In this document: in pieces, positions 1 through 5,785 of the stretch | Layout of the letters: each line of letters starts with the position of its first letter | Numbering within the stretch: position 1 is the stretch's first letter | Source: Desulfuromonadales bacterium C00003068 | Lineage (GTDB): Bacteria > Desulfobacterota > Desulfuromonadia > Desulfuromonadales > Desulfuromonadaceae | Direction: 5' to 3' | Assembly: GCA_001751155.1 (NCBI GenBank) | Contig: MAXR01000382.1 | Span: forward strand, 1-6,583 | DNA length: 6,583 nucleotides | The notes under the pieces: model-generated | Databases searched by the model: none | Seen by the model: the letters and a program-made list of their open reading frames with translations, nothing else | Told to the model about the DNA's origin: nothing | Program-made: the position numbers and the translations under genes

Positions 1-117
1 CTTTTGTCGTTTTAACTCCGTACATTTTGAGCTTAGAAAGGGTTCTGGGTAAATTCTTCGCCAGTAAGGCGCGTGGCAATCGAGGTACTGGTTCAATAGT
101 ATGCAGTCAGCCGAATG
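1..117. other. Left-edge region downstream of the merR gene, no gene seen
   Basis: This stretch lies 3' of the minus-strand regulator gene. I see no convincing reading frame, tRNA or rRNA. The only local symmetry is a 4-bp stem (CGCC 59-62 with GGCG 68-71, 5-nt loop), which lacks a T-tract on the minus strand and is too weak to call a terminator. A 16-base segment at 77-92 recurs with two mismatches at 1290-1305, on the far side of the regulator gene. Confidence 0.5.
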
Positions 118-963
118 TTATTTTCGTGAAGCATTCATCAGCACCTCTGTGACATACAGGGCACTGTTACTTGTCGTCCAGTAATCGGTAACATACCTTT
201 CGAATGATTCTTCACCGAGAATATATCCGTGCTCGCTAGCCCAGTGATATATCTTTTCATAGGTATCATTGATGTTGTCATGCGAGCCGATGTGATAACA
301 CGAAACCATTATGTGTTTACCAAGCCCTATGGTCTCATTTTCTTTGCATTTTTTTAATGTTTTCTGCAGAATCTTTATTGGTTGATCTTTGTTTTTCATC
401 CGATCGTTGGAAGATGAAAAATTTATTATGACTGGTCCAGTAATTTCATTGTTTATCTCTTCAACATAATTTGTGAATTTAATATTGATAATGGATGCTT
501 TGATGTCATTCAGGAACTGTTGTTCCTGATACAGATAGGTCGAAGGTTCAATAAATTTAACGGACACTTCATGTATATTATTGTCTATGACCATCTCTGC
601 TTCGGTGATTAAGTCGAACCAGTCTTTAACAGAGGTATACTGCCTCTGTGTCTCTTCTAGTATTTTTTGTAGATGTTCGATCTTTGTGGTAAATGACCTT
701 TTAATGGCATTGTAAATTGAACGCTCAACGTCAACTTTACCCTCGATGAAGTATTTCATCTCCTCAAGGGTAAATCCCATCTGTTTGTAGTATTTAATGA
801 CGGGCACGGCTAATAACGCTTCTTTAGAGTAATATCGATAGTTGTTGATATCGTCTCTTTTGGATTTTATTAAGCCGAGCTTGTCATAGTATCGAAGTGC
901 CTTTGTCGATATATTGCACCTTTTGCTGACTTCACCTATTGAATATTTATTTTTGTATTTCAT
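118..963 (-). CDS. MerR-family transcriptional activator with a BmrR/GyrI-like effector domain
   Basis: The 281-residue protein starts with a MerR winged helix-turn-helix: the segment YSIGEVSKRCNISTKALRYY (residues 7-26), then a wing ending NYRYYSKEAL (41-50). A dimerisation coiled coil spans roughly residues 80-115. The C-terminal part (about 130-277) resembles the GyrI-like effector domain of BmrR-type regulators. It shows the pattern Y-H-I-G-S-H (223-228), an amphipathic helix ending in YHWASEHG (239-246), and ERY (255-257), whose Glu I take as the conserved ligand-facing acid. BmrR relatives bind lipophilic cations and activate promoters with over-long spacers. Two such promoters lie to the right (1529 and 3451), so this is their likely regulator, with choline or another quaternary amine as a plausible but unproven ligand. 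A Shine-Dalgarno-like CAGGA sits five bases before the ATG. The gene is visibly AT-richer than the cut genes, which may indicate a separate origin. Confidence 0.9.
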   Translation of the reverse strand: MKYKNKYSIGEVSKRCNISTKALRYYDKLGLIKSKRDDINNYRYYSKEALLAVPVIKYYKQMGFTLEEMKYFIEGKVDVERSIYNAIKRSFTTKIEHLQKILEETQRQYTSVKDWFDLITEAEMVIDNNIHEVSVKFIEPSTYLYQEQQFLNDIKASIINIKFTNYVEEINNEITGPVIINFSSSNDRMKNKDQPIKILQKTLKKCKENETIGLGKHIMVSCYHIGSHDNINDTYEKIYHWASEHGYILGEESFERYVTDYWTTSNSALYVTEVLMNASRK

Positions 964-1528
964 AAACGTCCTGTTCGCATCAAGCTCAACTCGTCAGGCG
1001 TGTACCTAACTCATCTTCGCGTTGTTTTGGCGGATGCTGAGCTATTGTTGTGATAAATATTAAGACAGCCACTTATCCTAAAACATTGTCCGAATCGTAT
1101 ACGGCCACGTTATTAGTTGCAGCAAGGTTGTGGCCATTATAGATAAAAAACATCATTGATTGGAAGCTAAAGCAATATTAAAGACTTAAAAACGGATATA
1201 TAGCAAACAAATTGATGCTGTCTCAAAAAAGGGAAACAGGAGATGTTCCATAGCGAGAAAGGGTTGTGTCAATTTGGTGCAGCAACGAACAATCGAGGGG
1301 CTGGTGAGCAGAGTCTCTAGTTGGGACAATGTTCTCGTCAACTATTGCGGCTTAGCCGAATTAGACGTGTTTGCATGTCATGAATTAAATGTGATTTAGA
1401 CTGGCATAATTTATTTCGATAATTCAATAGGTTGCGGCGTAATGGATTTAACGCAATGTTTTTAGCTGATTAGACTAGGGTAAATCGACCGATCTTTTAT
1501 TTTGTTGTGATGTGGGCGAAAATTTATA
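964..1528. other. Long divergent intergenic region upstream of the permease promoter
   Basis: About 565 bases contain no supportable gene. The regulator's own promoter should lie on the minus strand within the first 150 bases. A possible -10 there reads TAATAT on the minus strand (about 1057-1062), but its -35 is poor. A loose dyad GGCCAC (1103-1108) / GTGGCC (1130-1135) has a 21-base loop. Short frames exist, such as 1243-1320 (25 codons, CAGGAG almost touching the ATG) and an ATG-less frame running to the stop at 1397-1399. Neither resembles a known protein. The CCCCTT-GGGG operator motif does not occur near the regulator's start, so it gives no sign of autoregulation through that motif. 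Confidence 0.5.
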
Positions 1529-1560
1529 TTGACCTTCCCCTTAGGGGCAACATGTAGCTT
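1529..1560 (+). promoter_or_regulatory. MerR-type operator-promoter P1 for the permease unit
   Basis: A consensus-like -35 TTGACC (1529-1534) is separated by 20 bases from a -10 TAGCTT (1555-1560). The spacer carries the dyad CCCCT-T-AGGGG (1537-1547). Long spacers of 19-20 bp with an internal dyad are the hallmark of MerR-family-activated promoters, and CCCC-TA-GG operators are known for BmrR-type regulators. The first 22 bases match the second promoter at 3451 in 19 positions, with the same spacing. Transcription would start near 1567, leaving a leader of about 87 bases before the permease ATG. The regulator is inferred to be the MerR protein at 118-963. Confidence 0.8.
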
Positions 1561-1574
1561 TTCCTTAAGGTCAA
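1529..1574. repeat. Inverted repeat spanning promoter P1 and its start site
   Basis: TTGACCTT (1529-1536) is mirrored exactly by AAGGTCAA (1567-1574), 30 bases apart. The right arm overlaps the palindrome CCTTAAGG (1563-1570) and lies at the expected transcription start. It could be a second protein-binding site or a DNA-loop/hairpin element. The same 7-base arms form another inverted pair at 3125-3151. Confidence 0.5.
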
Positions 1575-1653
1575 ATACTGTGACCAATGTGGATCAATAG
1601 ATGTTTGGCATTTTCTAACAGGAATAGCAGGTTCATGGGAGGAAAGAATATTT

Positions 1654-2742
1654 ATGTTGAAGGTATCGGGTTCGGAAAATTTGGCTGCCGTGGCGGCCAA
1701 AAATCAGTTAGCTGCCAGCTTTAAGAGAAAAGGGATTCTTGTCGCCCTGCTCTCGGGTCTTTGTTACGGGTTCTACACGGCATTTATGACCTTAGGGATG
1801 TCGAAAGGGGTCTGGGCCGACTGGTATGGCGCAAACACCGCCGGCTTGTCGCCATTTGTTATCACTTTTCTGTTGGGCGCGCTCGGAGCAGCGACAACAG
1901 ACATCTTCAGTGCCATTTGGGCCGTGATGCTTGCTGTCGTCAGGGGAAAACTGGGCGACTTTTTCAGGTGCATTAAAACCAAGCCAGGCCTGGTTATGGT
2001 TGTTGGTGCCCTGATCGGTGGCCCTCTCGCCAGTACCGCTTATGTTGTGGGCCTTATGAAGGCGGGTTCCATCGTAGTACCTATCGCCGCTCTGTGCCCT
2101 GCTATTGGTGCGATTCTGGCTAGGATCTGGTTTAAGCAGGAGCTCAACTCCCGTATGATGCTCGGTATTGCCATCTGCTTTGGCGCCAGCTTCATGATTG
2201 CCTATCCGACCCTTGGTGGCGATGCTCCTGAAGGTATGTTGATGGGGATCTGTTTTGGTTTCCTCGCTGCTCTAGGTTGGGGTTTTGAAGGGTGTGTTTG
2301 TGGTTACGGTACCGCAATGATTGACTCAGAAGTTGGTATCACCATCCGTCAGGTGACATCTGGTCTTTCAAACCTGATCATTTTAGTGCCTGTATTTGGC
2401 ATGATTGCAGGTGATGTCGATACCTTTGGCTTGATCACTCAGTCCTTTACTGATGGGCCTTCACTGATCTTCTTTATTTTAGCCGGTATTTCTGCCTATG
2501 GTGCCTTCATGTTCTGGTATAAAGGCAACAGCATGTGCGGTGCTGCTCTTGGAATGTCGTGTAATGGAACCTTCTCCTTCTGGGGACCCTTCTGTTGCTG
2601 GATTATCCTCGGTGTGGTATCCGGCATCGACGGCTGGGCTATTCCGCCAATCGCGTGGGTTGCTGCAGTTGTGATGGTGATCGGTATCTTTGTTATCGCG
2701 TTGAATCCGTTGGACCTGTTGAAGAAAAAGGAGGTGGTGTAA
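1654..2742 (+). CDS. Ten-helix DMT/EamA-like permease
   Basis: This 362-residue integral inner-membrane protein has about ten hydrophobic segments, near residues 27-49, 65-96, 111-134, 138-158, 168-187, 194-213, 234-254, 269-288, 294-320 and 328-350. That fits the 5+5 architecture of drug/metabolite transporters. The segment from SIVVPIAALCPAIGAILARI (139-158) through the acidic KQEL turn (161-164) into the next helix resembles the EamA signature at the end of the first repeat. The C-terminus is basic (LLKKKE), consistent with a cytoplasmic tail. The start is supported by GGGAGGA (1637-1643), ten bases upstream. The gene stands behind its own MerR-type promoter and is followed one base later by the 87-residue gene. 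Its substrate cannot be read from sequence. The shared promoter type with the cut operon suggests choline uptake, trimethylamine or ethanol export, or handling of a related cation. Confidence 0.85.
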   Translation: MLKVSGSENLAAVAAKNQLAASFKRKGILVALLSGLCYGFYTAFMTLGMSKGVWADWYGANTAGLSPFVITFLLGALGAATTDIFSAIWAVMLAVVRGKLGDFFRCIKTKPGLVMVVGALIGGPLASTAYVVGLMKAGSIVVPIAALCPAIGAILARIWFKQELNSRMMLGIAICFGASFMIAYPTLGGDAPEGMLMGICFGFLAALGWGFEGCVCGYGTAMIDSEVGITIRQVTSGLSNLIILVPVFGMIAGDVDTFGLITQSFTDGPSLIFFILAGISAYGAFMFWYKGNSMCGAALGMSCNGTFSFWGPFCCWIILGVVSGIDGWAIPPIAWVAAVVMVIGIFVIALNPLDLLKKKEVV

Positions 2743-2743
2743 T

Positions 2744-3007
2744 ATGAAACCCCTTAATTATGCAGTATTAAAATATTTCACCACCGTCAAAGAAGCCTGT
2801 GCCGATGATGTAATGGCCGCTCTAAAGGGTGAGTACAGTCACTTCAAAGCTTTCAATAAGCAAGACCTTGTTGCGGCGATCATGACTGCTGAGGCAAATG
2901 GTCTCCTTGAGGAAGCTAGATTCGATATGGACGCGAACGATGAATTAAGAGTTTATTATCACGCTCACGAAGAAGGTGCAGCTACGATTAACCAGTACAT
3001 TAAGTAA
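2744..3007 (+). CDS. Small winged-helix-like protein of unknown function, coupled to the permease
   Basis: The 87-residue protein has no signal peptide or membrane helix. Its layout suggests a small winged helix: helix 1 (LNYAVLKYF, 4-12), helix 2 (CADDVMAAL, 19-27), a longer helix 3 (NKQDLVAAIMTAEANGLL, 38-55), then two probable strands (EEARFDM, 56-62, and ELRVYYHAH, 67-75) flanking a DAND turn, and a short C-terminal helix. It is acidic in its second half, which is unusual for a plain DNA-binding protein, so a protein-protein role is equally possible. Its Shine-Dalgarno AAGGAGG (2728-2734) lies inside the end of the permease gene, and the start codon follows the permease stop after one base. 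The two are therefore almost certainly co-transcribed and translationally coupled. The function is unknown; a modulator of the permease is my inference. Confidence 0.8.
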   Translation: MKPLNYAVLKYFTTVKEACADDVMAALKGEYSHFKAFNKQDLVAAIMTAEANGLLEEARFDMDANDELRVYYHAHEEGAATINQYIK

Positions 3008-3064
3008 GGGTTAATGCAGACGTAAGCGTCTGTACTTAGAACTGTACTATCCGGCTTTATGCCT

Positions 3065-3103
3065 AAAAAGGCCCTGTCTCAAATATTGAGACAGGGCCTT
3101 TTT
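3065..3103 (+). terminator. Strong intrinsic terminator after the permease unit
   Basis: Eighteen bases (3065-3082) pair perfectly with 3086-3103 around a 3-base ATA loop. The GC-rich core GGCCCTGTCTC is flanked by A5 on the left and T5 on the right, so it could also stop transcripts coming from the right. It lies 57 bases after the small gene's stop and separates the permease unit from the cut operon. The downstream operon therefore needs its own promoter. Confidence 0.95.
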
Positions 3104-3450
3104 GTTGTTTCAAGCTTCTCACTAAGGTCAATGTTTACTTCTCCTTGACCTCATACCAATTTTCTCAGCGTTAAATTCTGCATAATTCTTTCTGCCGTTG
3201 TGATGCCACGCTTGCCTGTTGAACTGCTTGTTGTTTTGTCGGCAAATCTGTAGCTCAAGTTGCCTCTTCCTCCGAGTGGATTGCGTTGAGATTGTCAGAA
3301 TATAATCTTAGCGGGACAGGGGAAAGGAAGGTTTCCTCTCGTTTTAATGGGGTTGTTGAGTCTGTTTCTACCATTAAATCAGGTGTTTAGCTATTGTTTG
3401 ATTTCTGGTGGCTATGGGTGGCCAGTTGTGGTGTTGGTGGTGAAAAAGTA
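3104..3450. other. Intergenic stretch between terminator and second promoter, no gene seen
   Basis: This stretch of about 350 bases has no convincing gene. A 35-codon hydrophobic frame (3347-3454) ends inside the -35 box of the next promoter and lacks a well-placed ribosome site. On the minus strand an open frame of about 40 codons (about 3160-3295) has no ATG start and no recognisable product. The last 50 bases are rich in G and T on the plus strand. The one notable element is the small inverted repeat at 3125-3151. Confidence 0.5.
3125..3151. repeat. Short inverted repeat AGGTCAA / TTGACCT
   Basis: AGGTCAA (3125-3131) is mirrored by TTGACCT (3145-3151) with a 13-base loop. The arms are identical to those that bracket promoter P1 (1529-1535 and 1568-1574). 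It may be a protein-binding site or a weak hairpin in the gap after the terminator; the low stem stability argues against a terminator. Confidence 0.4.
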
Positions 3451-3482
3451 TTGACTTTCCCCTTTGGGGTAAGGGGTACGGT
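3451..3482 (+). promoter_or_regulatory. MerR-type operator-promoter P2 for the cut microcompartment operon
   Basis: The -35 is TTGACT (3451-3456) and the -10 is TACGGT (3477-3482), separated by 20 bases. The spacer contains CCCC-TTT-GGGG (3459-3469), followed by a further AAGGGG (3471-3476) that can pair as a wider dyad with CCCCTT (3459-3464). The layout copies promoter P1 exactly. The weak -10 and over-long spacer imply little basal activity and dependence on an activator. The predicted start is near 3489, about 50 bases before the shell-protein ATG. Confidence 0.8.
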
Positions 3483-3539
3483 GATTATCAGTAGAAGTTG
3501 AATTCTTTAAACTAACGACAGAGCAGGGAAGGGATTTGG

Positions 3540-4163
3540 ATGCGATATCAAGGCGAAGAGGCACTAGGACTTATTGAAACATTAGGGATGATTCCGGCAA
3601 TAACCGGCGCAGATCAGATGTTGAAGGCAGCAAATGTTGATTTGATCTCTTACGAGAATATTGGCTCAACTCTTGTGACGATTTTTGTCAAGGGCGATGT
3701 TGCCGCTGTTAATGCCGCAGTCGAAGCGGGCGCCGCAGCAGCTCAGGAAGTTGGAACACTGACCGCGCAGAATGTTATGCCTCGACCTATCAAGGGTGTT
3801 GGCGACATTGTTTCGGTTCATGACGTTGATGTTGTTGGCGGTGGTGAGTGCAAAGAGCCTCAAGGAAGACCAAAAGCTCTGGGTATGATCGAAACCTTCG
3901 GCATCGTATTTGTTCTTGAAGGTGCAGACGCCATGATGAAAGCGGCAGACGTTGAACTGCTCGGCTATGAGAATACCGCTTCAGGCTACATCTCCGTATT
4001 GGTTCAAGGTGATGTCGGTGCTGTTCAGGCCGCCGTTGAGTCAGGTGTTAGGGCTGTTGAGGAGATGGGAGCTGAAGTTCATGCCTCGGTTGTTATCCCG
4101 ACACCTCATCCCGATCTAGCCAAAATCACCAGTATCTATGCCATCGATAATCTGCTGCCATAA
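3540..4163 (+). CDS. Tandem-BMC-domain microcompartment shell protein (BMC-T)
   Basis: The 207-residue protein consists of two BMC domains (about 7-97 and 112-205) joined by a glycine-rich linker. The repeats are easy to align: ALGLIETLGMIPAITGADQM (8-27) against ALGMIETFGIVFVLEGADAM (113-132), followed by YEN (38-40 and 143-145) and KGDV/QGDV strands (51-54, 156-159). Such proteins form trimers that look like hexamers and tile the polyhedral shell, with a central pore. The turns at the pore position read ENIGST and ENTASG. They have no cysteine, unlike PduT, which holds an iron-sulfur cluster there. The only cysteine is Cys104 in the linker. The start is supported by AAGGGA (3529-3534), five bases upstream. 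As first gene behind promoter P2, it marks the enzymes that follow as microcompartment cargo. Gene names for shell proteins of cut loci vary, so none is given. Confidence 0.93.
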   Translation: MRYQGEEALGLIETLGMIPAITGADQMLKAANVDLISYENIGSTLVTIFVKGDVAAVNAAVEAGAAAAQEVGTLTAQNVMPRPIKGVGDIVSVHDVDVVGGGECKEPQGRPKALGMIETFGIVFVLEGADAMMKAADVELLGYENTASGYISVLVQGDVGAVQAAVESGVRAVEEMGAEVHASVVIPTPHPDLAKITSIYAIDNLLP

Positions 4164-4177
4164 CTTGGTAGGTAGAC

Positions 4178-4258
4178 ATGATGACTGAGCAATTAGGAAA
4201 CGTAACGACAACGCAACGCATTCCAAAGGCAAGGAGAGATACAGATGACGATTATTGA
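4178..4258 (+). CDS. Possible 26-residue leader ORF overlapping the dehydrogenase start
   Basis: An ATGATG at 4178-4183 opens a 26-codon frame, MMTEQLGNVTTTQRIP (1-16) plus a basic-then-acidic tail. It ends with TGA 14 bases inside the dehydrogenase gene, in a different frame. A weak AGGTAG (4170-4175) precedes it. It fills most of the otherwise empty 81-base gap. It could couple translation of the shell and dehydrogenase genes, or it could be chance. No similarity is recognised. Confidence 0.2.
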   Translation: MMTEQLGNVTTTQRIPKARRDTDDDY

Positions 4259-5750
4259 CAATGATTTGCTCTCCATCCAAGAAGCTCGAATTCTTGCAGA
4301 AAATGCTTTCGAAGCACAGAAACGAGTGGCAACATTTTCGCAGGAAAAGTTGGATGAAATTGTCGAATCTGTAGCGGATGTTGTTGAAGCGCATATCCAG
4401 TCCCTTGCTGTGATGTCTCATGAAGAGACGGAATACGGCAAATGGCAGGACAAATACATCAAGAATAAATTTGTCTGTGGCACTGCGCGCAACAAATTGC
4501 GGGGCATGCGTTGCGTCGGTGTTATCGATGAAGATCGGCACAACCAGATCATGGATATTGGGGTTCCTGTTGGTGTGATCGTCGCCTTGTGTCCAGCAAC
4601 CAGTCCCGTATCAACAACCATATATAATGCTCTGATTGCGATAAAATCAGGAAATGCCGTCATCTTCTCACCCCATCCGCGGGCGAGAAAAGTGATCGGT
4701 AAAGTACTCGATATTGTGATTGAGGTCGCTGAATCCAGTGGTCTTCCAGAAGGTTCCCTTGCTTATTTACATACTGTGACACCCAGTGGAACCGTTGAAC
4801 TTATCGAGCATAAATCGACTGCTTTAATTTTGAATACCGGGGTTCCCGCCATGCTTCAGGCCGCGTATGCAGCGGGAAAACCTGTGATCTATGGTGGCAC
4901 AGGTAACGGTCCTGCGTTTATCGAGCGTAGCGCTGATATCAAGCAAGCGGTGAGAGATATTGTCACCAGTAAAACGTTTGATCATGGCATCGCCTCCTCA
5001 GCAGAGCAGTCAGTTGTGGTTGACGGCTGTATTGCAAACGACGTTAAGCGTGAGATGAAAAGCTGTGGCGGCCACTTTATGTCGGCAGAAGAGGCGCAGA
5101 AATTTGCAGCATTATACTTCCTGCCTGACGGCCAACTCAACCCACAGATGGTTGGCGTTGGCGCTAAAACTCTGGCCAAACGAGCCGGTTTTTCTGTTGC
5201 GGCTGACGTAACCGTATTGATTGCGGAACGAAAGTACGTGTCAGAGACAGATCCTTTCTTACGCGAAATGCTTTGCCCTGTTTTGACGTACTACGTTGAA
5301 GACGACTGGATGGATGCCTGTGAAAAATGTATCGAGTTGCTTCTCAACGAAAAAAACGGCCATACCCTCGTTATCCACTCAAAAGATGAAGATGTCATCG
5401 CCCAGTTCGCATTGAAAAAACCAGTGGGCAGAATTCTTGTCAATACCCCAGCAGCATTTGGCGGTATGGGCGCAACGACAAATCTCTTTCCTTCCATGAC
5501 CCTCGGCAGCGGATCAGCTGGCTATGGCTTCACTTCAGACAATGTGTCGCCGCTGAATCTTATTTACACGCGTAAGGTCGGTTACGGAGTACGGAAAGTG
5601 GATGCCATTGGCATCGATATAACAAACGAAGCGACCTCTTGTCGGGAGAATTTACCCCAGAAGAGCGTCAGTGATGTCGGGAATATTGAGACCATCCAGC
5701 GCATTTTGAAAGAAGCGATTGGTGTCCTCGATAGTTCTAAAAATATATGA
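4245..5750 (+). CDS. CoA-acylating aldehyde dehydrogenase homologue (EutE/PduP/AdhE-N type) lacking the expected catalytic Cys
   Basis: The 501-residue protein belongs to the acetaldehyde:CoA dehydrogenases, which turn acetaldehyde, CoA and NAD+ into acetyl-CoA. Family landmarks are clear: [18 protein letters not shown] (132-149), [17 protein letters not shown] (197-213), the glycine loop [11 protein letters not shown] (217-227), SKTFD (242-246), and [12 protein letters not shown] (415-426). In AdhE and EutE the catalytic Cys lies five residues after the SKTFD-type Asp; here that residue is Ser251 (TCC, 4995-4997). The Asn of the PTTNP-type motif is Ser120 (AGT, 4602-4604) in CPATSP. The frame is otherwise intact and full length. 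After the fold, a linker leads to an amphipathic helix [16 protein letters not shown] (480-495), which looks like an encapsulation peptide for the shell lumen. AAGGAG (4231-4236), eight bases upstream, supports the start. It corresponds in position to the dehydrogenase directly before cutC in Desulfovibrio. It may be a pseudoenzyme, with an active paralogue elsewhere in the locus. Confidence 0.88.
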   Translation: MTIIDNDLLSIQEARILAENAFEAQKRVATFSQEKLDEIVESVADVVEAHIQSLAVMSHEETEYGKWQDKYIKNKFVCGTARNKLRGMRCVGVIDEDRHNQIMDIGVPVGVIVALCPATSPVSTTIYNALIAIKSGNAVIFSPHPRARKVIGKVLDIVIEVAESSGLPEGSLAYLHTVTPSGTVELIEHKSTALILNTGVPAMLQAAYAAGKPVIYGGTGNGPAFIERSADIKQAVRDIVTSKTFDHGIASSAEQSVVVDGCIANDVKREMKSCGGHFMSAEEAQKFAALYFLPDGQLNPQMVGVGAKTLAKRAGFSVAADVTVLIAERKYVSETDPFLREMLCPVLTYYVEDDWMDACEKCIELLLNEKNGHTLVIHSKDEDVIAQFALKKPVGRILVNTPAAFGGMGATTNLFPSMTLGSGSAGYGFTSDNVSPLNLIYTRKVGYGVRKVDAIGIDITNEATSCRENLPQKSVSDVGNIETIQRILKEAIGVLDSSKNI

Positions 5751-5770
5751 CAAAAAGCACTATTAACCGT

Positions 5771-5777
5771 AAGGAGG
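5771..5777 (+). promoter_or_regulatory. Ribosome binding site that fixes the TTG start of cutC
   Basis: A full AAGGAGG lies eight bases before TTG (5786). The only in-frame ATG upstream (5747) overlaps the preceding stop codon as ATGA and has no Shine-Dalgarno sequence. The perfect ribosome site therefore favours the TTG start. Confidence 0.85.
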
Positions 5778-5785
5778 TAGTAACT

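Noticed and set aside
59..71. Hairpin CGCC-AGTAA-GGCG as terminator of the merR gene
   Set aside because: The stem is only 4 bp and no T-tract follows on the minus strand.
1103..1135. GGCCAC/GTGGCC dyad as an operator for the regulator's own promoter
   Set aside because: The arms are only 6 bp with a 21-base loop, and it has no relation to the MerR dyad found at both target promoters.
1243..1320. 25-codon frame starting MFHSEKGLCQFG after CAGGAG
   Set aside because: The ribosome-like sequence practically touches the ATG, the peptide resembles nothing known, and it sits in low-complexity intergenic DNA.
1277..1399. 40-codon GTG-started frame ending in CHELNVI
   Set aside because: It has no ribosome site and no recognisable domain; an open stretch of this size is expected by chance.
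1399..1416. TGGCATAATTT-like segment as a sigma-54 promoter
   Set aside because: It lacks the required GC element at the correct spacing downstream of TGGCA.
1761..1976. Alternative-frame ORFs inside the permease, dehydrogenase and cutC genes
   Set aside because: They overlap clearly coding sequence in other frames, lack ribosome sites and have shadow-like composition.
3160..3295. Minus-strand open stretch suggesting a pseudogene fragment in the gap after the terminator
   Set aside because: It has no proper start codon, neighbouring frames are equally open, and no family could be recognised.
3347..3454. 35-codon hydrophobic peptide MGLLSLFLPLNQV and onward
   Set aside because: It ends inside the -35 box of promoter P2, and the nearest AAGGAAGG is too far upstream for initiation.
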